A DNA stretch of 64,000 nt. It comes from Teredinibacter turnerae T7901 (GTDB taxonomy: Bacteria > Pseudomonadota > Gammaproteobacteria > Pseudomonadales > Cellvibrionaceae). The notes under the pieces were generated by a model. It searched no databases and had not been told where the DNA came from. It saw only the letters and a list, made by a program, of their open reading frames with translations. This document shows positions 63,001-64,000 of this stretch, piece by piece. Position 1 is the first letter of the stretch. Each line of letters opens with the position of its first letter. The stretch lies in assembly GCF_000023025.1 (NCBI RefSeq), contig NC_012997.1, positions 2,229,125 to 2,293,124 on the forward strand, written 5' to 3'. The translations under genes were made by a program, and so were the position numbers.

Positions 63001-64000
63001 TTCGCCATCGATCAAATGATGTGGGTGCGACCTTTGTCATTCGAACACCAAAATGAGTGCATACTGAGTGCTCAGCAAGGTGGTTCCCATACCGCGTTGG
63101 TGGATGACCAGGGCACGGTGTACGCGAAGTGCCAAAGCGTTGGTGCCAGTGATGCGGCGGCGCCAATTAACTTACCCCGATTGTTGTCCGATTTGCGCGA
63201 AACAATTTCCCGTGAAGAATGCTATCGAAGGCTTGTAGATCAGGGGTTCAATTACGGCCCTGGTTTACGCTGCGTGGATAAGGTTCAGTTTAAAGACAAT
63301 TTGATCCTGGGCCGCATAATACAGCAAAAAACCACCGCGGGTGATCCCTGGAGTCTGTCCAGTGGACTTTTAGACGCGGGCCTGCAAACCACAATCATAG
63401 CGAATAATGCACCGCAAACTTTATTGCCCTACGCTTGCGATAAAATTATCGTATGCAGTAAACGCTGGCCTTCGCGGGTATTTTCTGTCGCAAACCTACA
63501 ACACCGCAGCGCACAACGGATTACCTGCGAGTTAGGATTTTACGATTCACAAGGAAATCCTCTGCTGGTAATGCAAGGACTTACCTTGCTGGCAAGTAAA
63601 TCGGATACGGCCTCGCAAACAGAAGCCGTTGCCACTGGGAGACTGAAGCCCAGCGATAACCATTCTCGAAATGTCGCTGCTAGCGATTTTTACCGCAGTC
63701 AATGGACACCTGTCGATCGATCACAGACTGCAGCGACCGATTTCAATAATGTGGATGTGGTGGTTATTACCCATCCGCTATCCTCATCAAAAAATGTCGT
63801 GGAACGCCTTGCCATCGCCTGTAACGGCGCACCAATTTTAGAGGTGCCGGTGTCTGGAAAACAAATACCGCAGCTACCTCAGTTGGGCAAGTCGAAACGA
63901 CTGTTCGTGGACTGTGCGTCTCCTTTTTTAGCGGACGTAGATTTCCTTCCGGTGCTGGATGTTTATCGCCAATACCCCTCCGGTACCGAATATATAGTCG
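57079..64000 (+). CDS. Trans-AT polyketide synthase, loading module plus first extension module (partial)
   Basis: Open to the right edge, over 2300 residues. Domain order by residue: a double hotdog MaoC/dehydratase-like region (1-about 275; FSRDLNPMHLDEVYARKTSF); an SDR ketoreductase (about 282-510; TGASRGLG, HYVAAK); an FkbH-like HAD domain (about 560-1120; VCDCDNTLWGGIVGEDG, Asp783/Asp785); an ACP (about 1186-1254, carrier Ser1217 in LSLTSLMMV); a KS (about 1304-1725; Cys1472 in DTACSSS, His1607 in EAHGTGT, His1646 in NIGHLEP); a DH (His1947 in VADHVVDSRAILPG, Asp2099 in LLDAGLQ); and the start of a KR-like domain. No AT follows the KS. FkbH proteins load glyceryl units from 1,3-bisphosphoglycerate; with a dehydratase and reductase this could become lactyl-ACP, as proposed for the bryostatin starter. 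Cluster identity is not proven. Confidence 0.9.
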   Translation, partial: MELVSHRIAFHQNLIDSFSEFSRDLNPMHLDEVYARKTSFATPICFGCLAVISSLAYIRSLHRYRIHNIKAEFLGAIAIGQEYSISGKQHSENKYSIRISDGSLPLLECVFVAEFIDNDQLFWQPRRSDSTEYDESATLVAVDSVSENDYAESRYPPRWDCFELLAENLGVVPTNLLANLSAVLGLFSYWIGMKLPGQQALFSGFSASLEPDFAGQIFDSLDVNARVTHVEKAFGMVSQELAIANHSQALASASLQALFRPESRGLNPLSLKLEDRVESHFSGKNIFITGASRGLGACIAAASLLAGARVYGNFYRSRDEVDKWLKLLPEHIRINFVPVQGDCQQAEPFSTLTNSLEESGAVLDYVFLSATPALEAMVLSKDSHERFSAYIEQSFKMVSAPLAALEDIIAADAQVVLISTVAVEAPVAAWPHYVAAKSGLEKLFETLALKKELRRWCVVRFPQLATDLVYSVANRDALLSPEDAASQLLSALAEDSTTIAGNRNLKVISDFSVATSNPNESASSATISKGHNSTAAKNAEASLEQANSGGKPLKTIAFASSFTLDPIEHSFTRWSQNQKLFSALGGPIKLALAKYGQVVQTLLSPQSVFYQDGCELSIVLLRLEDAFHYHENYRDLVEGRNDEEVHRLVLGAVKQWCDAIAAYHGAAPLTVVLCPDSHAYSCTASYRELRASCVVQLRDCCSSAAAVYFREASEFHLELSPSLQNNTKDRLTDPNLASRIEDVLRNEIAHIPYVDNYYDALVRGSIRQLCALRFTPKKVLVCDCDNTLWGGIVGEDGVEGISIDAGHSKLQHLLVNAVNSGFLVCLASKNNLEDVKAVFEQRKDMVLQAEHVTGWKVSWSPKSDNIRNLADELSLGLESFVFLDDNPVEILEVHQQLEAVLCIHIPAGEHLASFCNDFWFTDRLTITSEDRKRTAMYKGQVLREQEKSRQSSLLDYIEALDIRTQIIPLDDASVARVSQLCLKTNQFNFTTLRLDENAVKLYISEPEKYAYALHVQDKFGDYGLVGAIFLHTHNNTLHMDNMLLSCRVLGRGIEYQVLNFVGDLELEGFDDCSIDFKVSAKNTPAIDFLAKVFPDSNIENTDAGCLTTTRSKLAELRLTEEGESAQPGSGVTARSEKLASGAVVAQNIFYQSVLTQFSTEPQSALARPGKNSSQKNDGAKAVAEVWPILKAVIEDTLIQLDEPVTKKTSFDSLSLTSLMMVNLTVALARAFKTKLSSTYLYGLNTLADLDKKLQTDIYGQVDESSPVVSVSLAAKESSGDSLGPISSDSSKVHPLEPLLADSNEKIAIIGVAGRYPGASSIDELWGLVSKGECVVGEVPQERWPHSCIFSQENTGAGQTYSNYAAFISDVDKFDSRLFNISPKDAAIMDPQQRWFLTIAYECLLSAGYSRANLTSNTGVFVGAMARDYQALCAPLVAQGKVPFPYADLYQIANRVSYFLDLNGPSITVDTACSSSGVALHMAVDSIRKGECSQAFVGGVNLILHPQRHVQYAQMQMLSKDGRCRSFADDANGMVMGEGVGCLLLKPLAVAQQAGDNILGTVLSTHTNAGGRTTGFTVPNPVAQSDLIRQAIDKARISADSISYIEAHGTGTPLGDPIEVEGIGSALQRRAEQEPCKLGSIKSNIGHLEPAAAIAGITKVLLQFQHKTLAPSLHVKALNHRIDFAAEGVEVQQHIADWLPISSSEPKRAGVSSFGAGGVNAHVILESYSTGDVNKVPALQPTYPSLSTIVPLSAQSDEALDALIKQMHAYISMHVDVNLSSIGYTLQTGRDEFRYRAAIVANSRESLLEQLEGWHDRKRHGAATESGDIKEYRDLGDIFSDCDVLVDQWLQQGHADKIAALWTKGAAIKWERLWSIDTSQPGSVRVRLPGYPFMGDRHWVDGAKWQPVEGTPHAASPAPVASGENIAIAHGEENKVALSISQYFVADHVVDSRAILPGVSYLAAFESVLNDTDGVFAIDQMMWVRPLSFEHQNECILSAQQGGSHTALVDDQGTVYAKCQSVGASDAAAPINLPRLLSDLRETISREECYRRLVDQGFNYGPGLRCVDKVQFKDNLILGRIIQQKTTAGDPWSLSSGLLDAGLQTTIIANNAPQTLLPYACDKIIVCSKRWPSRVFSVANLQHRSAQRITCELGFYDSQGNPLLVMQGLTLLASKSDTASQTEAVATGRLKPSDNHSRNVAASDFYRSQWTPVDRSQTAATDFNNVDVVVITHPLSSSKNVVERLAIACNGAPILEVPVSGKQIPQLPQLGKSKRLFVDCASPFLADVDFLPVLDVYRQYPSGTEYIV

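Overview
The window reads as a chromosomal segment of a marine gammaproteobacterium, most likely of the Cellvibrionaceae (Teredinibacter/Saccharophagus type). This is an inference from a secreted lipoprotein with a long poly-serine linker, a TetR-controlled RND pump, a chromosomal integron cassette array, and a trans-AT polyketide synthase whose loading module has the architecture known from bryostatin-type and probably tartrolon-type synthases. No rRNA, tRNA, CRISPR array or complete prophage was seen.

Layout. (1) 0.1-5.5 kb: tetR and a divergent membrane-fusion/RND efflux operon with two palindromic operators. (2) 5.7-12.3 kb: a diheme cytochrome c followed by a 1629-residue lipoprotein combining a nuclease/phosphatase (EEP) domain with a PhoX-like phosphatase domain. 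(3) 12.5-31.4 kb: mostly single genes. These are an aldo/keto reductase (DkgB), an old yellow enzyme, a GH18-like protein, a zinc-type alcohol dehydrogenase, an HDOD protein, an SDR plus AraC pair, a putative caspase-like protease, a class C beta-lactamase-fold hydrolase, a beta/gamma-crystallin protein, a large repeat lipoprotein, an IS5-like MITE, an ABM monooxygenase, a methyltransferase, a DUF1059 protein, a nitrilase-family hydrolase and a sugar acetyltransferase. (4) About 31.97-48.19 kb: an AT-richer integron cassette array with at least 17 attC sites, all cassette genes on the + strand, and no integrase in the window. (5) 48.2-53.8 kb: an AzoR-type reductase with a divergent LysR regulator, a subtilisin-like protease with a chitin-binding-type module, and a GNAT protein. 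(6) 54.4-64.0 kb: a stand-alone acyltransferase and a lipoprotein on the minus strand, facing a giant trans-AT PKS gene that runs off the right edge.

The cassette array is the most unusual part. Many cassettes encode small secreted proteins or lipoproteins. Two encode proteins with HEPN-type RX4H motifs, which are candidate defence or toxin proteins. One cassette occurs twice at about 98% identity, and one gene-less cassette occurs twice in diverged form. Mobile elements have invaded attC sites: an IS3-family element splits one attC, and two different IS1182-like elements sit exactly at the GTT of an attC right core site. An 82-bp IS1182 end remnant sits at a third such site, and a probable group II intron 3' remnant lies nearby. 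Several cassette genes are broken by one-base homopolymer changes, which suggests decay or sequencing error.

The PKS starts with double hotdog (MaoC-like), SDR, FkbH-like and ACP domains, then KS and DH. The first four domains could make a lactyl-type starter from a glycolytic three-carbon unit. The KS module has no cis AT, which fits the separate AT gene at 54.4-55.3 kb.
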